Below, piece by piece: positions 49,994 to 58,684 of a DNA stretch of 64,000 bases; within the stretch, counting starts at the first letter, position 1; every line of letters begins with the position of its first letter. Below the pieces are notes generated by a model. That model was given only the letters and a program-made list of their open reading frames with translations. It ran no database searches and was not told where the DNA came from. Position numbers and translations under genes: made by a program. This stretch comes from Aurantiacibacter gangjinensis (GTDB taxonomy: Bacteria > Pseudomonadota > Alphaproteobacteria > Sphingomonadales > Sphingomonadaceae): positions 1,755,001 to 1,819,000 of the forward strand of contig NZ_CP018097.1 in assembly GCF_001886695.1 (NCBI RefSeq), in the 5' to 3' direction.

Positions 49994-51292
49994 ATGAAAC
50001 GCATCATCCTTCCGCTCCTGTTCGTTCTCCCACTCGCCGCATGCGGCGCCGACGAGGGCACGGAGGCCGACACTTCCGCCACCGCCGAGCAATCTGCCGA
50101 CGCGGATCAAGGATACGAAACCGCCGGTTCGGACAATTACGCCGACAGCATGGCATCGGATGACAGGCCTTACCTATCGAACGGTCGCAACAGTGCGGAG
50201 ATGAATAGCGATGCCGAGGGCATGTCCGAGGACGATAGCTCCGGCAATACGGAAACTATCGCGGACAGTGAAGAACGCCCCACCATGCAATTGCAGGTCG
50301 TTCTCGATCGTGAAGGCTTCGGCCCTGGCGTGATCGACGGCGCGATGGGTATGAGCACGCGCAACGCCCTGGAAGGCTTTCAGGAAGCGAACGGCCTTGA
50401 AATGACAGGTGAACTGAATGAGGAAACGGAGGAGGCGCTTTCCGAGTGGGAGCGTGTTCCCGCAACGCGCGTGGTGACGATCCCCGCAAGCTGGGGTGAT
50501 GCCGAGTATGTAGACATTCCCGAAGACACCGCCGCCAAGGCAGAGATGGTGCGCTTGGGCTACAAGTCACTGGATGAGCGCCTCGCCGAGCGCTTTCATA
50601 CGACTGTCGAAGTGCTGCGTGAGCTCAACCCCAATGGTCGTCCTGCCGGAGCGGTCAGCCCAACCGGCGGCGAGACACCTGAAAGCAGCGCGTCGGCAAG
50701 CGCCACGCCGACACCAACCCCAACCGGCACGGCGACGGCCAGCAATAGCCAAGGCTTTTTCACAGCCGGGCAACAAATCCGAGTTCCCAATATCGGCGCC
50801 GACCGTATCGCGCCCGGCTCGGTCGAAGATCGCAGCTGGCAGCAGACCATGGCCAGCCTCGGCGTGGGCTCGGAGCAACCGCAAGTCGATCGCATCGTGG
50901 TGAGCAAGTCCGGCAGTACATTGAAAGCCTATCAGGGCGATGAACTGGTTGCGCTCTTTACTGTCAGCTCCGGCTCCAGCGAATTCCCGCTTCCGCTGGG
51001 CGAATGGGATATTGTCGGCGAAGCGTACAATCCGCCCTATTCGTATGATCCGGAAGTCCTCGGCCTCGAGAATTCGGATGAACAGGAATACACCCTTCCG
51101 CCCGGTCCCAACGGCCCCGTAGGCGTGGTGTGGATCGACCTGTCGAAAGAGCATTACGGCATTCATGGCACGCCCGATCCCGAAACCATTGGCCGTGCGC
51201 AGAGCAGTGGCTGTGTGCGCCTGACGAATTGGGATGCGGCGCGGCTTTCTGCTATGGTTGATACAGAGACACAGGTAATTTTTGAGAGCTGA
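49994..51292 (+). CDS. L,D-transpeptidase lipoprotein with peptidoglycan-binding domain
   Basis: 432 residues from the ATG at 49994. A lipobox LAAC (Cys17) predicts an anchored lipoprotein. After an acidic linker, a peptidoglycan-binding domain (~96-150: VVLDREGFGPGVIDGAMGMS) is followed by a LysM-like helix (LAERFHTTVEVLRELNPN) and a Ser/Thr/Pro-rich linker. A C-terminal YkuD domain (~300-432) has HYGIHGTPDP and the active-site SSGCVRLTNWDA. Such enzymes make 3-3 crosslinks or attach lipoproteins to peptidoglycan. Its stop overlaps the start of an M23 peptidase gene (TGATG). Confidence 0.9.
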   Translation: MKRIILPLLFVLPLAACGADEGTEADTSATAEQSADADQGYETAGSDNYADSMASDDRPYLSNGRNSAEMNSDAEGMSEDDSSGNTETIADSEERPTMQLQVVLDREGFGPGVIDGAMGMSTRNALEGFQEANGLEMTGELNEETEEALSEWERVPATRVVTIPASWGDAEYVDIPEDTAAKAEMVRLGYKSLDERLAERFHTTVEVLRELNPNGRPAGAVSPTGGETPESSASASATPTPTPTGTATASNSQGFFTAGQQIRVPNIGADRIAPGSVEDRSWQQTMASLGVGSEQPQVDRIVVSKSGSTLKAYQGDELVALFTVSSGSSEFPLPLGEWDIVGEAYNPPYSYDPEVLGLENSDEQEYTLPPGPNGPVGVVWIDLSKEHYGIHGTPDPETIGRAQSSGCVRLTNWDAARLSAMVDTETQVIFES

Positions 51293-51975
51293 TGGCATCC
51301 TCCTTCGTCGAAAAGCTGCAGGTCGCGGTGGTCACCGCAACGGTCGTTTCGGCGGGATGGATCGTGGCCGGCGGCATCCTGCTCGACCGGGATGAAGCGG
51401 ACCAAATCGACCGCCAGCTGGAAGAGCGCAGCGTCCCCACCAAGGATGCGACACCGGAAGCGGAGGGAGCGGAGGCCAGTCGAATTACGCAGCGCGAGAG
51501 CGCCACGGTGCTGTCAGACCAGCAAAGCGCGACACTGATGATTCCGGTGCTCGATGTCGCCGCCACCGATTTGACCGACAGTTTCTCCGATGAAAGAGGC
51601 GGCGGCACGCGGCTTCACGAAGGTATCGACATCATGGCGCCTTCCGGCACGTCAGTAGTGGCTGCGGCGCCGGGGACGGTGGAGCGGATCTTCCAATCGG
51701 ATGCTGGCGGAAACACGGTCTATGTCCGCTCGGAGGATCGCGAGACGATCTACTACTATGCGCATCTCGAAAATTACGCCCCGGGCCTGAATGAAGGGCA
51801 GCGCGTGCGCCGTGGGCAAAGACTGGGCACGGTGGGTTCCAGCGGAAATGCCGACCCGACTGCGCCGCATCTGCATTTCGAAGTGATGCGCACGACGCCC
51901 AGCGCCGAATGGTGGGAGCCTTCCACATCGGTCAATCCCTATCCGCTGCTCGTGCGTGCAAGCCGCTCTCGCTGA
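51292..51975 (+). CDS. M23-family metallopeptidase (membrane-anchored)
   Basis: 227 residues. One N-terminal membrane helix (AVVTATVVSAGWIVAGGILL) is followed by a linker of ~70 residues and an M23 (LytM) domain. Zinc-ligand motifs are intact: RLHEGIDIMAPSG (HxxxD) and TAPHLHFEVMRT (HxH). M23 enzymes cut peptide stems of peptidoglycan. Coupling by overlap to the L,D-transpeptidase suggests a cell-wall remodelling pair working at the periplasmic face. The downstream gene is convergent. Confidence 0.9.
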   Translation: MASSFVEKLQVAVVTATVVSAGWIVAGGILLDRDEADQIDRQLEERSVPTKDATPEAEGAEASRITQRESATVLSDQQSATLMIPVLDVAATDLTDSFSDERGGGTRLHEGIDIMAPSGTSVVAAAPGTVERIFQSDAGGNTVYVRSEDRETIYYYAHLENYAPGLNEGQRVRRGQRLGTVGSSGNADPTAPHLHFEVMRTTPSAEWWEPSTSVNPYPLLVRASRSR

Positions 51976-51987
51976 TCTGAGCCTCTG

Positions 51988-52338
51988 TTACCTTCCCTGT
52001 CGAAGGCAGCGCAGCCGGCCCGGCTCGCCGTTCTCCAGCTTGCGCAGGAAGCCGCGCCCGGTGATCCGGTAGCTATCGCCATTTCGCGGTCCGCTGGTCA
52101 TGATGACACGGTCGCCGCGGCGCAAATACGTGCCCGATCCCTGAGGGGACGAATAGCGTGACGCGCTTTCGATGCGGAAGCTTTCCTGCGGCTGTGCAAT
52201 CCCTGCAGGCCCGCCTGCATCGCCCGGCAGCTCGCAAACATATTGGCCTCTGGCTATCGTGCCGATATCGTCATCGGCGATGGCGGGGGCGCTTATGCCG
52301 AGTGCGGCGAAGGCGAGAATGGCGGAGGCTGCTTTCAT
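51988..52338 (-). CDS. Small exported protein, function unknown
   Basis: 116 residues from the ATG at 52338 (an upstream start at 52374 is possible). The signal peptide ends APAIA/DD. The mature part has two Cys (YVCELPG, LRCLRQGR) likely to form a disulfide, and beta-type repeats RGDRVIMTSGPRNGDSYRI. No family recognised. It is convergent with the M23 gene and divergent from efp. Confidence 0.6.
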   Translation of the reverse strand: MKAASAILAFAALGISAPAIADDDIGTIARGQYVCELPGDAGGPAGIAQPQESFRIESASRYSSPQGSGTYLRRGDRVIMTSGPRNGDSYRITGRGFLRKLENGEPGRLRCLRQGR

Positions 52339-52454
52339 GGCGCGCGCCTTAGCAGAAAAGCCTGAGTGCGTCATGAACACGGCTTCGCTTGCCCGATGGC
52401 GCGCCCTCGGGTAGGGCGCGGCCCAATTCTTTCTCATTCTCAAGGTCAGATCCC

Positions 52455-53018
52455 ATGAAGATCAGCGGCGTGGACATTCGTCCCGGCAACATCATCGAAT
52501 ATGAAGGCGGCATCTGGAAAGTCGCCAGGATCCAGCATACCCAGCCCGGCAAGGGCGGGGCTTACATGCAGGTCGAGATGAAGAACCTCATGGATGGCCG
52601 CAAGACCAATGTGCGCTTCCGCAGCGCCGATACGGTCGAGAAGGTGCGCCTCGACACGCAGGAATATCAATTCCTTTACGAAGACGGCGACATGCTGGTC
52701 TTCATGGACACGAATACATACGAGCAGATCAACCTGCCGGCAGACCTTCTGGGCGATGCGCGCCCGTTCTTGCAGGACGGCATGCAGGTGCAGCTGGAAA
52801 TGTGGGAAGAGCGCCCCATCAGCGTCCAGCTGCCGCAGCAGATCGAGGCCGAAATCGTGGAAGCCGATGCCGTTGTTAAGGGGCAGACGGCGTCGTCCAG
52901 TTACAAGCCTGCCGTGCTCGATAATGGCGTGCGCATCATGGTGCCGCCGCACATCGAAAGCGGTACGCGCATCGTGGTCGATGTTTACGAGCAGAGCTAT
53001 GTCGGCAAGGCGAACTGA
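52455..53018 (+). CDS. efp: Translation elongation factor P
   Basis: 187 residues from the ATG at 52455; an upstream frame is not used. Three beta-barrel domains are visible. The tip residue of domain I is Lys33 in [13 protein letters not shown], so a Lys-modified (EpmA-type) or unmodified form is expected rather than the rhamnosylated Arg form. [15 protein letters not shown] and the C-terminal [17 protein letters not shown] are typical. EF-P rescues ribosomes stalled at consecutive prolines. No epmA/epmB genes are adjacent. Confidence 0.95.
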   Translation: MKISGVDIRPGNIIEYEGGIWKVARIQHTQPGKGGAYMQVEMKNLMDGRKTNVRFRSADTVEKVRLDTQEYQFLYEDGDMLVFMDTNTYEQINLPADLLGDARPFLQDGMQVQLEMWEERPISVQLPQQIEAEIVEADAVVKGQTASSSYKPAVLDNGVRIMVPPHIESGTRIVVDVYEQSYVGKAN

Positions 53019-53044
53019 CCTGCCGGTTTGACGGAGCAAACGAG

Positions 53045-53395
53045 ATGAGCGGTTCCACCCATCCCAAACTCGCCAATGTCGACATGCCGAAGAGCTACAT
53101 CCTCGGCGTGATCTACGACGATGTGTCGCTGACACTTGAGATGGATTTCCATGTGACGGAAGGCCATCCCCGGTATGTCGCCACCGATGACCCGGAAGGC
53201 TGTTATGTCAAAGGCATCATCACCTTCAAGGACATGGACGATCTGCGGCTGAAGAAGGCCAAGGTGGCCGAGGGTGAAGAGCGCAATCTCAGCATCATCG
53301 AGACCGCCGAGATCGACGGGGATTATTGCTACATCCTCAGCGGCTGGGGGGAAATCGAGCTCACCGCGAAGACCATCCAGGTCCTTTTCGACTAA
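53045..53395 (+). CDS. Conserved-looking cytosolic protein of unknown function
   Basis: 116 residues, MSGSTHPKLANVDMPKSYIL, with no signal peptide or membrane span. A beta-rich protein with repeated acidic patches (YDDVSLTLEMDFHVTEGHP, GEIELTAKTIQVLFD). It sits 26 bases after efp and 18 bases before the inositol-monophosphatase gene and is probably cotranscribed with them. Family not recognised. Confidence 0.65.
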   Translation: MSGSTHPKLANVDMPKSYILGVIYDDVSLTLEMDFHVTEGHPRYVATDDPEGCYVKGIITFKDMDDLRLKKAKVAEGEERNLSIIETAEIDGDYCYILSGWGEIELTAKTIQVLFD

Positions 53396-53413
53396 TTTAG
53401 GTAAGACTTACAC

Positions 53414-54232
53414 ATGGCAGCCATTTCCGGCCTCATTCGCGTGATGGAAAAGGCCGCCCGCAAGGCGGGTGGCCGTTTGCGGCGCGATTTCGGCGAAATC
53501 GAACATCTGCAGGTGAGCCGCAAGGGCCCCTCGGACTTCGTGTCGAAAGCCGACCGCGCGGCAGAGCGCACGATTTACGACGAATTGCACCAGGCGCGCC
53601 CCGATTACGGCTTTCTGCTGGAGGAATCTGGCGAGATCGACATGGATCCGGACCAGCCGCGTTTCATCGTCGACCCGCTGGATGGCACCAGCAATTTCCT
53701 CCACGGCATCCCGCATTTCGCGATTTCCATCGCCTTGCAGGAGCCGAAGCTGGGCGGCGGTGGCTGGGGCGATGTGACCGCAGCCGTCATCTACCAGCCC
53801 ATCACGGACGAGACGTTCTGGGCCGAAAAATCGCGCGGCGCGTGGCTGCATGACGGGCGCCTGCGTGTATCCGGTCGGCGCAAGCTGGACGAGGCGCTGA
53901 TCGCCACCGGCATGCCGTTCCAGGGCCATGGCAATTTCGTCGAATGGGCACGGATATACGGCGCATTAGGCCCGCAAATCGCCGGAGTGCGCCGCTTTGG
54001 GGCAGCTTCGCTCGACCTTGCGTGGGTTGCCGCCGGTCGTTTCGACGGCTTCTGGGAAAGCGATCTCAACCTCTGGGATACAGCTGCCGGATGCCTGCTG
54101 GTGCGCGAGGCTGGCGGCTTCGTGACCGATTATCGCGGCCGTTCGCAGCCGATCTGTGCAGAGCAGGTGCTCGCCGGAAACGATCCGCTGCATTCACGCT
54201 TGCACAAGGTCGTGGCGGAATCGCTTCGCTAA
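53414..54232 (+). CDS. suhB: Inositol monophosphatase-family phosphatase
   Basis: 272 residues. The metal-binding motifs are EESG (residues ~70), DPLDGTSNFLHGIPHFAISIA (quoted in outline) and WDTAAGCLLVREAGGFVTDY near the C-terminus, in the usual order. The family hydrolyses inositol-1-phosphate and related sugar phosphates; SuhB also acts in rRNA antitermination. The assignment to SuhB rather than a paralogue is by overall similarity. It ends 51 bases before tRNA-Leu. Confidence 0.88.
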   Translation: MAAISGLIRVMEKAARKAGGRLRRDFGEIEHLQVSRKGPSDFVSKADRAAERTIYDELHQARPDYGFLLEESGEIDMDPDQPRFIVDPLDGTSNFLHGIPHFAISIALQEPKLGGGGWGDVTAAVIYQPITDETFWAEKSRGAWLHDGRLRVSGRRKLDEALIATGMPFQGHGNFVEWARIYGALGPQIAGVRRFGAASLDLAWVAAGRFDGFWESDLNLWDTAAGCLLVREAGGFVTDYRGRSQPICAEQVLAGNDPLHSRLHKVVAESLR

Positions 54233-54283
54233 TGCTTGCAGGCACGATGCCGCGCCGCTAATCGCGCTTGCACCGTGCCGGAT

Positions 54284-54368
54284 GCCTCCGTGGCGGAATT
54301 GGTAGACGCGCTCGATTCAAAATCGAGTTTCTTACGAAGTGCCGGTTCGAGTCCGGCCGGAGGTACCA
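54284..54368 (+). tRNA. tRNA-Leu (anticodon CAA)
   Basis: 85 bases with encoded CCA (54366-54368). The acceptor GCCTCCG pairs with CGGAGGT and the D-arm begins TGGCGGAATTGG. The anticodon stem CTCGA/TCGAG holds TTCAAAA, giving anticodon CAA, and a class II variable arm (TTTCTTACGAAGT) follows. The T-loop GGTTCGAGTCC is intact. It reads TTG. Confidence 0.96.
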
Positions 54369-54441
54369 GCATCCTTTCCGACATGTCCGGTCGCGCAATT
54401 GCCTTGCGCAGCGCAGCGCATGGTGCTGTTAGTCGCCCGCA

Positions 54442-56274
54442 ATGATTGAAGCGCCCTCATTCCACGCGACCGCCGCGATGATTCTGACGGTGATCGTGTT
54501 CGTCGCCTTTGCTCGCGGTCGCATTTCGGTCGAGATCGTGTCGCTTCTCACCATCGCGATGATCGCGGTCTTCCTGTATTTCTACCCGCTGCCACACAGC
54601 ATGGCGACGGACGGGCTGGCACTGGCATTCGCCGGCTTCGGCCATCCGGCGCTCATCACAATCTGCTCGCTGATGATCATGGGGCGTGGGCTTGTGGTGA
54701 CGGGCGCGCTGGACCCGACGGCGCGCATTTTGGAGCGAGTCTGGAAGTTCAATCTCCAGATTGGGTTGCTAGTCTCCCTCTTGCTCGCGCTGGGCCTGTC
54801 GATGATCGTGAACGACACGCCGGTGCTGGTGCTGCTCCTGCCGATTTTCGTGGCGTTGGCGCAGCGCGGGGCAATGCCAGCCTCGAAAACGCTCATTCCT
54901 CTCAATGCCGCTGTCTTGATCGGCGGCATGGCGACGACGATCGGCACGTCGACCAACCTGCTGGTTGTTGGCATCGCCGTCGATCTCGGCATGCCGCAAA
55001 TGTCGGTCTTTCACTACACGCCAATCGTGCTGGCTGCCGCGCTGGTGGCGCTGCCGTATCTCTGGCTGGTCATGCCGCGACTGCTGCCCGACAATTCGAC
55101 CGGGGAAGTGATCTCCCAGCGCCGCTTTTTCACGCGCCTGCGCGTCACTGGCCGCAGCGAGTTGGCCGGTAAGCATTTCGATGAGATCACCGACAGCCTG
55201 CCTGATGACTTCCGCTTCGAAGAAAGACCAAACGGCACATTCGAGCCGGGCCAGCGCCTCTTGATTTCAGGCACGCATGACGGGCTGGAAGATGCCATGC
55301 GCGTGCTGCGCGGACAGGTAGCTCCGGCCTGGGTGACCGATCGCATTTCGCGCGAGGCGAAGGCGCTTGGCGAAGACATCCAGGTGGTCGAGATGGTTGT
55401 CACGGCCGACAGCCGGATCGTAGGGCGTACGCTCGCCAGTTCCGGTATTGCCGATCATTACGGCGTGGCCGTTCTGGGTGTTCATCGTCCGGATCGCTTC
55501 ATTGGCAATCGACCTTCGCCAGCGTCCGAGGAAATCCGCTTCGCCGAAGGGGACGTACTGCTGGTAACCGGCCTGTCCGACGGATTGCAGAACTTTGCAA
55601 ATGGCGACAGCCTGCTCCAGTTGGAAGGCGCCAAGCTCATGCCGCGCCGCTCCAAGGCCGTGCTCGCCGCCTGCATCATGTTCGCCGCCGTGGCGCTCGC
55701 CTCCATCGGCCTGCCGTTTTTCGGCGAGCAGGGCTTTTACATGCTCAAGGTGCCGATCGCGATTTCTGCGCTGACCGGCGCGATCCTCATGTTCCTGACC
55801 GGCTGCGTGAAGTTCGACCGCGTCGGCAGGGCGCTTTCCGCCAAGGTCATCGTGCTGGTCGCCGCCAGTATCGCCATCGGCCGCATTGTGCTCGATAGCG
55901 GTGCAGCCGCCTGGCTCGGGCAGGTACTCGCCATGGGCCTGGCAGACCTGTCACCGGCGTTCGTGCTGGCAGCCATCATGCTGTTCGTGACGATCCTCAC
56001 GAACTTCGCCTCCAATGCGACGGCTGCGACGGTGGGCACCCCCATCGCTTTCAACATCGCGACCCAGCTCGGCCTACCGCAAGAGCCGCTGATCCTTGCC
56101 GTGCTGTTCGGCTGCAACCTCTGCTATGCGACTCCCATCGCCTACCAGACGAACATGCTCATCATGGCAGAGGGCAATTACAGCTTCGCCGATTACCTGC
56201 GAACGGGCGTGCCGCTTGTGCTCATCATGGTCACGACGCTCAGTATCCTGCTCGTCACGACCTACGGCATGTAA
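54442..56274 (+). CDS. SLC13-family permease with TrkA-C domains
   Basis: 610 residues. Two blocks of membrane helices (residues ~10-215 and ~400-610) flank a soluble region with two RCK_C/TrkA-C-like domains (LRVTGRSELAGKHFDEITDSL and MVVTADSRIVGRTLASSGI). The SLC13 family signature elements are NDTPVLVLLLPIFVAL and TIGTSTNLLVVGIA. Members transport sulfate, phosphate or C4-dicarboxylates with Na+. The substrate cannot be assigned, though the TrkA-C insertion is common in the SLC13 sulfate/anion group. It follows tRNA-Leu and converges on a minus-strand small gene. Confidence 0.88.
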   Translation: MIEAPSFHATAAMILTVIVFVAFARGRISVEIVSLLTIAMIAVFLYFYPLPHSMATDGLALAFAGFGHPALITICSLMIMGRGLVVTGALDPTARILERVWKFNLQIGLLVSLLLALGLSMIVNDTPVLVLLLPIFVALAQRGAMPASKTLIPLNAAVLIGGMATTIGTSTNLLVVGIAVDLGMPQMSVFHYTPIVLAAALVALPYLWLVMPRLLPDNSTGEVISQRRFFTRLRVTGRSELAGKHFDEITDSLPDDFRFEERPNGTFEPGQRLLISGTHDGLEDAMRVLRGQVAPAWVTDRISREAKALGEDIQVVEMVVTADSRIVGRTLASSGIADHYGVAVLGVHRPDRFIGNRPSPASEEIRFAEGDVLLVTGLSDGLQNFANGDSLLQLEGAKLMPRRSKAVLAACIMFAAVALASIGLPFFGEQGFYMLKVPIAISALTGAILMFLTGCVKFDRVGRALSAKVIVLVAASIAIGRIVLDSGAAAWLGQVLAMGLADLSPAFVLAAIMLFVTILTNFASNATAATVGTPIAFNIATQLGLPQEPLILAVLFGCNLCYATPIAYQTNMLIMAEGNYSFADYLRTGVPLVLIMVTTLSILLVTTYGM

Positions 56275-56280
56275 TCCAGC

Positions 56281-56790
56281 CTAGCTGTCCGCCCCGCCAT
56301 GGCCCATGCGCTGCGCGGAGGCATGCTCGGCAGCGCTCATCTGCGCGCTGCGATCCACGTCCTCGATGGCACCGGCCTCTGCGTACAAACGGCGCAAGCG
56401 CTCATACTCTTCATCGCTAAGGGCCGCGATCTCTTCCGGCGACATGTTCGGAAGCGCTTGCCTGTTCGCGCGGCTCGGTCGGCGAAGCGCAGCCGAGGAA
56501 AAGCTCGACCCATTCGTTTCCATCGGCGCCCCGTAATCGCCCCCTTCATCGGAGCCGAAGCTGCCGACGACGCCGTTTTCGCGTCGCGCCAAGGTAAGGC
56601 CGGAGGTTTGGATTACGGCCGCGCGCTGGGTTTGCGGGGCGTCGGGCCGCTCCGCCGTTACTTGATTTGCCGCGGCCCCATTTCTCTTGTCGTCGGTGAA
56701 GAGCGCAATGGCCAGCGTCAACGTGATCGTTGCGGCAGCAAAGTGCTTGTACATCTTCAGCGGCACAGGAGGCTTCGAAATCTTCGCCAT
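56281..56790 (-). CDS. Exported/membrane-anchored small protein, function unknown
   Basis: 169 residues. A hydrophobic helix near residues 12-32 (HFAAATITLTLAIALF) precedes a polar region rich in Ala, Arg, Glu and Ser, with an NMSPEEIAALSDEEYERLRRLYAEA helix near the C-terminus (quoted in outline). An internal start at MYKHF would shorten the N-terminus by 12 residues. No family recognised. It is convergent with the SLC13 gene and divergent from the small membrane protein gene at 56929. Confidence 0.6.
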   Translation of the reverse strand: MAKISKPPVPLKMYKHFAAATITLTLAIALFTDDKRNGAAANQVTAERPDAPQTQRAAVIQTSGLTLARRENGVVGSFGSDEGGDYGAPMETNGSSFSSAALRRPSRANRQALPNMSPEEIAALSDEEYERLRRLYAEAGAIEDVDRSAQMSAAEHASAQRMGHGGADS

Positions 56791-56928
56791 TGCGCGGCCT
56801 GTTACAGGCGAGGTGTTAAAGCGCGGGGCGAGGACATGGTTGATTTTCGGCTAACCAGAAATCGAACAGGCTAGGGGAACTGGAGTTGCAGCAGGCTGTT
56901 TTGGCTCGATCAGGAATGGAGTTTTCCG

Positions 56929-57192
56929 ATGACAGAAGAACGCACCACCACAACCGAGACGCCGTCCGGCAATACGCATACGACAACCGTCGTCCACACT
57001 GATGAGAAATCATCCGGTAGCAAGTGGGTTCTGCTGATCGGCTTGCTGGTTGTCGCGATCGTGGCTTTCGTTGTATTCTCGCAGATGAGTGATGCGGAGA
57101 TCGCCAAGGACAATGCCATCGAAGGCGCTGCCGACAGTGTCGGAAATGCAGCCGACGAAATCGGTGAGGCTGCGGATAATCTGTCTGAATAA
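56929..57192 (+). CDS. Small single-span membrane protein
   Basis: 87 residues with GGAATGGAG upstream. A Thr-rich N-terminus (TTTTETPSGNTHTTTVVHTD) leads to a hydrophobic helix (VLLIGLLVVAIVAFVVF) and an acidic, Ala-rich helical C-terminus (AIEGAADSVGNAADEIGEAA). The unusual composition suggests a small stress-type or surface-associated protein; no family recognised. A hairpin follows the stop and the next gene begins the EpsB-PrsK-PrsR operon. Confidence 0.65.
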   Translation: MTEERTTTTETPSGNTHTTTVVHTDEKSSGSKWVLLIGLLVVAIVAFVVFSQMSDAEIAKDNAIEGAADSVGNAADEIGEAADNLSE

Positions 57193-57194
57193 TC

Positions 57195-57222
57195 TTACAC
57201 TCCGCGTACGGAGGGAGTGTAA
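57195..57222 (+). terminator. Alternative hairpins after the small membrane protein gene
   Basis: TTACACTCC (57195-57203) pairs with GGAGTGTAA (57214-57222). Inside, CTCCG-CGTA-CGGAG (57200-57213) is a competing smaller hairpin, so two structures are mutually exclusive. No T-run follows, so this may be a weak terminator or part of the leader of the next operon. Confidence 0.5.
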
Positions 57223-57253
57223 AGTTTACCGACATTTCATACCTCGTCGTTAA

Positions 57254-57291
57254 CCGAACCTGGGCCGGGCGCTTTCCCGGCATTGGTTCGG
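57254..57291 (+). promoter_or_regulatory. Structured 5' leader of the EpsB-PrsK-PrsR operon
   Basis: Outer stem CCGAACC (57254-57260) with GGTTCGG (57285-57291) and inner stem GCCGGG (57264-57269) with CCCGGC (57276-57281) form one elongated hairpin with a small internal loop. It ends 7 bases before the ATG at 57299, with GAGG as ribosome site just after. If the hairpin is in the transcript, it could influence translation of the sugar transferase. Confidence 0.55.
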
Positions 57292-57298
57292 TGAGGCG

Positions 57299-58684
57299 AT
57301 GGTCCGTCTGTTCAAGCATTACATCCCGCATGCCGTGCTGCTGCTCGGCCTGCTGGACTTCGTATTGCTCCTGCTCGCCGCCGACCTCGCGTGGCAATTC
57401 CGCGCGGCGCAGATCGACATAGAGGCAGGCGGCGCGTTTTCACGGGCACTGCCGCTGCTTGGGTTCGCGATCACCACGCAGTCGGCCATGATCGCCGTCG
57501 GTGTTTACGGGCCGGACGCCTTGCGCAGTATGCGGTTCGCCTGTGCTCGCCTCCTTGTGGCGCTGAGCCTTGCGATCATTGCGCTGGCGCTTCTCGACTT
57601 CATGCTGCCAGGGCAGACCTATTGGCGCTCCACGCTGCTCTACGCGATGGTGCTGGCGACGCTGTTCCTCGTGATCAACCGCGCGATCACCGGAGCGGTT
57701 GCCGGCACGTCGGCGTTCCGCAGGCGTATTTTGGTGCTCGGGGCAGGCCCGCGAGCTCTACGTCTCAAACAGCTATCCCAGCGACCGGAAAGCGGATTTT
57801 CGGTGGTCGGCTTCGTCGATATGACCGGCCGGCACGGCTCGGTGCATGAAGCTCTTTTGCGCACCGACATCCCCGATCTTTCCGCCCACGTGGCATCATT
57901 GCGCGCCACCGAAGTGGTGCTGGCGCTGGAAGAGCGCCGCAATTCGCTTCCGCTCAAGGATTTGCTCCGCGTGAAAACCGCAGGCGTTTACGTCAACGAG
58001 TTCTCTAGCTTTCTGGAGCGTGAGACGGGCCGCGTGGATCTCGATACGCTCAATCCGAGCTGGTTGATCTTTTCCGACGGCTTCTCGTCCGGCCGCGCGA
58101 TCTCATCCTTTGCCAAGCGCGTTTTCGATATTCTCGCCAGCGGCTTGCTGCTGGTGCTTACCTTTCCCGTCATCGCGCTTTTCGCGCTGGTGGTGAAGCT
58201 GGACAGCAAAGGCCCCGCCTTCTTCCGGCAAAAGCGGGTGGGCCTCTACGGTCAGACATTCGAGCTGGTGAAGCTGCGCTCCATGCGGACCGATGCCGAG
58301 AAGGACGGTTCGAAATGGGCAGAGAAAAACGATCCGCGCATCACCCGCGTCGGCGCTTTCATTCGCAAGGTCCGCATCGACGAACTGCCGCAGGTGTGGA
58401 CGGTGCTGATGGGCCATATGAGCTTTGTCGGCCCGCGCCCCGAAGTGCCCACTTTCGTCAGCGATCTCGATGATAAGCTGCCCTATTATGCGGAGCGACA
58501 CATGGTGAAGCCGGGCATTACCGGCTGGGCGCAGATCAATTATCCCTACGGCGCCAGTATCGAGGATGCGCGGCAGAAGCTCGAATACGACCTGTACTAC
58601 GCCAAGAATTACACGCCGTTTCTCGACCTGCTAATCATGCTGCAGACGCTGCGCGTGATCCTGTGGCCGGAGGGCGCGCGCTGA
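57299..58684 (+). CDS. EpsB-type sugar transferase (PEP-CTERM/XrtA-associated)
   Basis: 461 residues. The N-terminal half has four membrane helices and a Rossmann-like region ([18 protein letters not shown]). The C-terminal sugar transferase domain begins ~residue 270 ([20 protein letters not shown]) with [34 protein letters not shown] and [14 protein letters not shown]. This architecture matches the 'PEP-CTERM/exosortase-system associated' sugar transferase I recall from Zoogloea/Aromatoleum EPS clusters (TIGR03013-like). Overlap TGATG with the kinase gene links it to PrsK. It differs clearly from the other sugar transferase at 6784-8073. Confidence 0.85.
   Translation: MVRLFKHYIPHAVLLLGLLDFVLLLLAADLAWQFRAAQIDIEAGGAFSRALPLLGFAITTQSAMIAVGVYGPDALRSMRFACARLLVALSLAIIALALLDFMLPGQTYWRSTLLYAMVLATLFLVINRAITGAVAGTSAFRRRILVLGAGPRALRLKQLSQRPESGFSVVGFVDMTGRHGSVHEALLRTDIPDLSAHVASLRATEVVLALEERRNSLPLKDLLRVKTAGVYVNEFSSFLERETGRVDLDTLNPSWLIFSDGFSSGRAISSFAKRVFDILASGLLLVLTFPVIALFALVVKLDSKGPAFFRQKRVGLYGQTFELVKLRSMRTDAEKDGSKWAEKNDPRITRVGAFIRKVRIDELPQVWTVLMGHMSFVGPRPEVPTFVSDLDDKLPYYAERHMVKPGITGWAQINYPYGASIEDARQKLEYDLYYAKNYTPFLDLLIMLQTLRVILWPEGAR

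Noticed and set aside
57223-57298. Sigma-54 promoter before the EpsB-PrsK-PrsR operon
   Set aside because: No convincing TGGC-N8-TGC element at the right spacing; the GC-rich segment is better explained as a hairpin.
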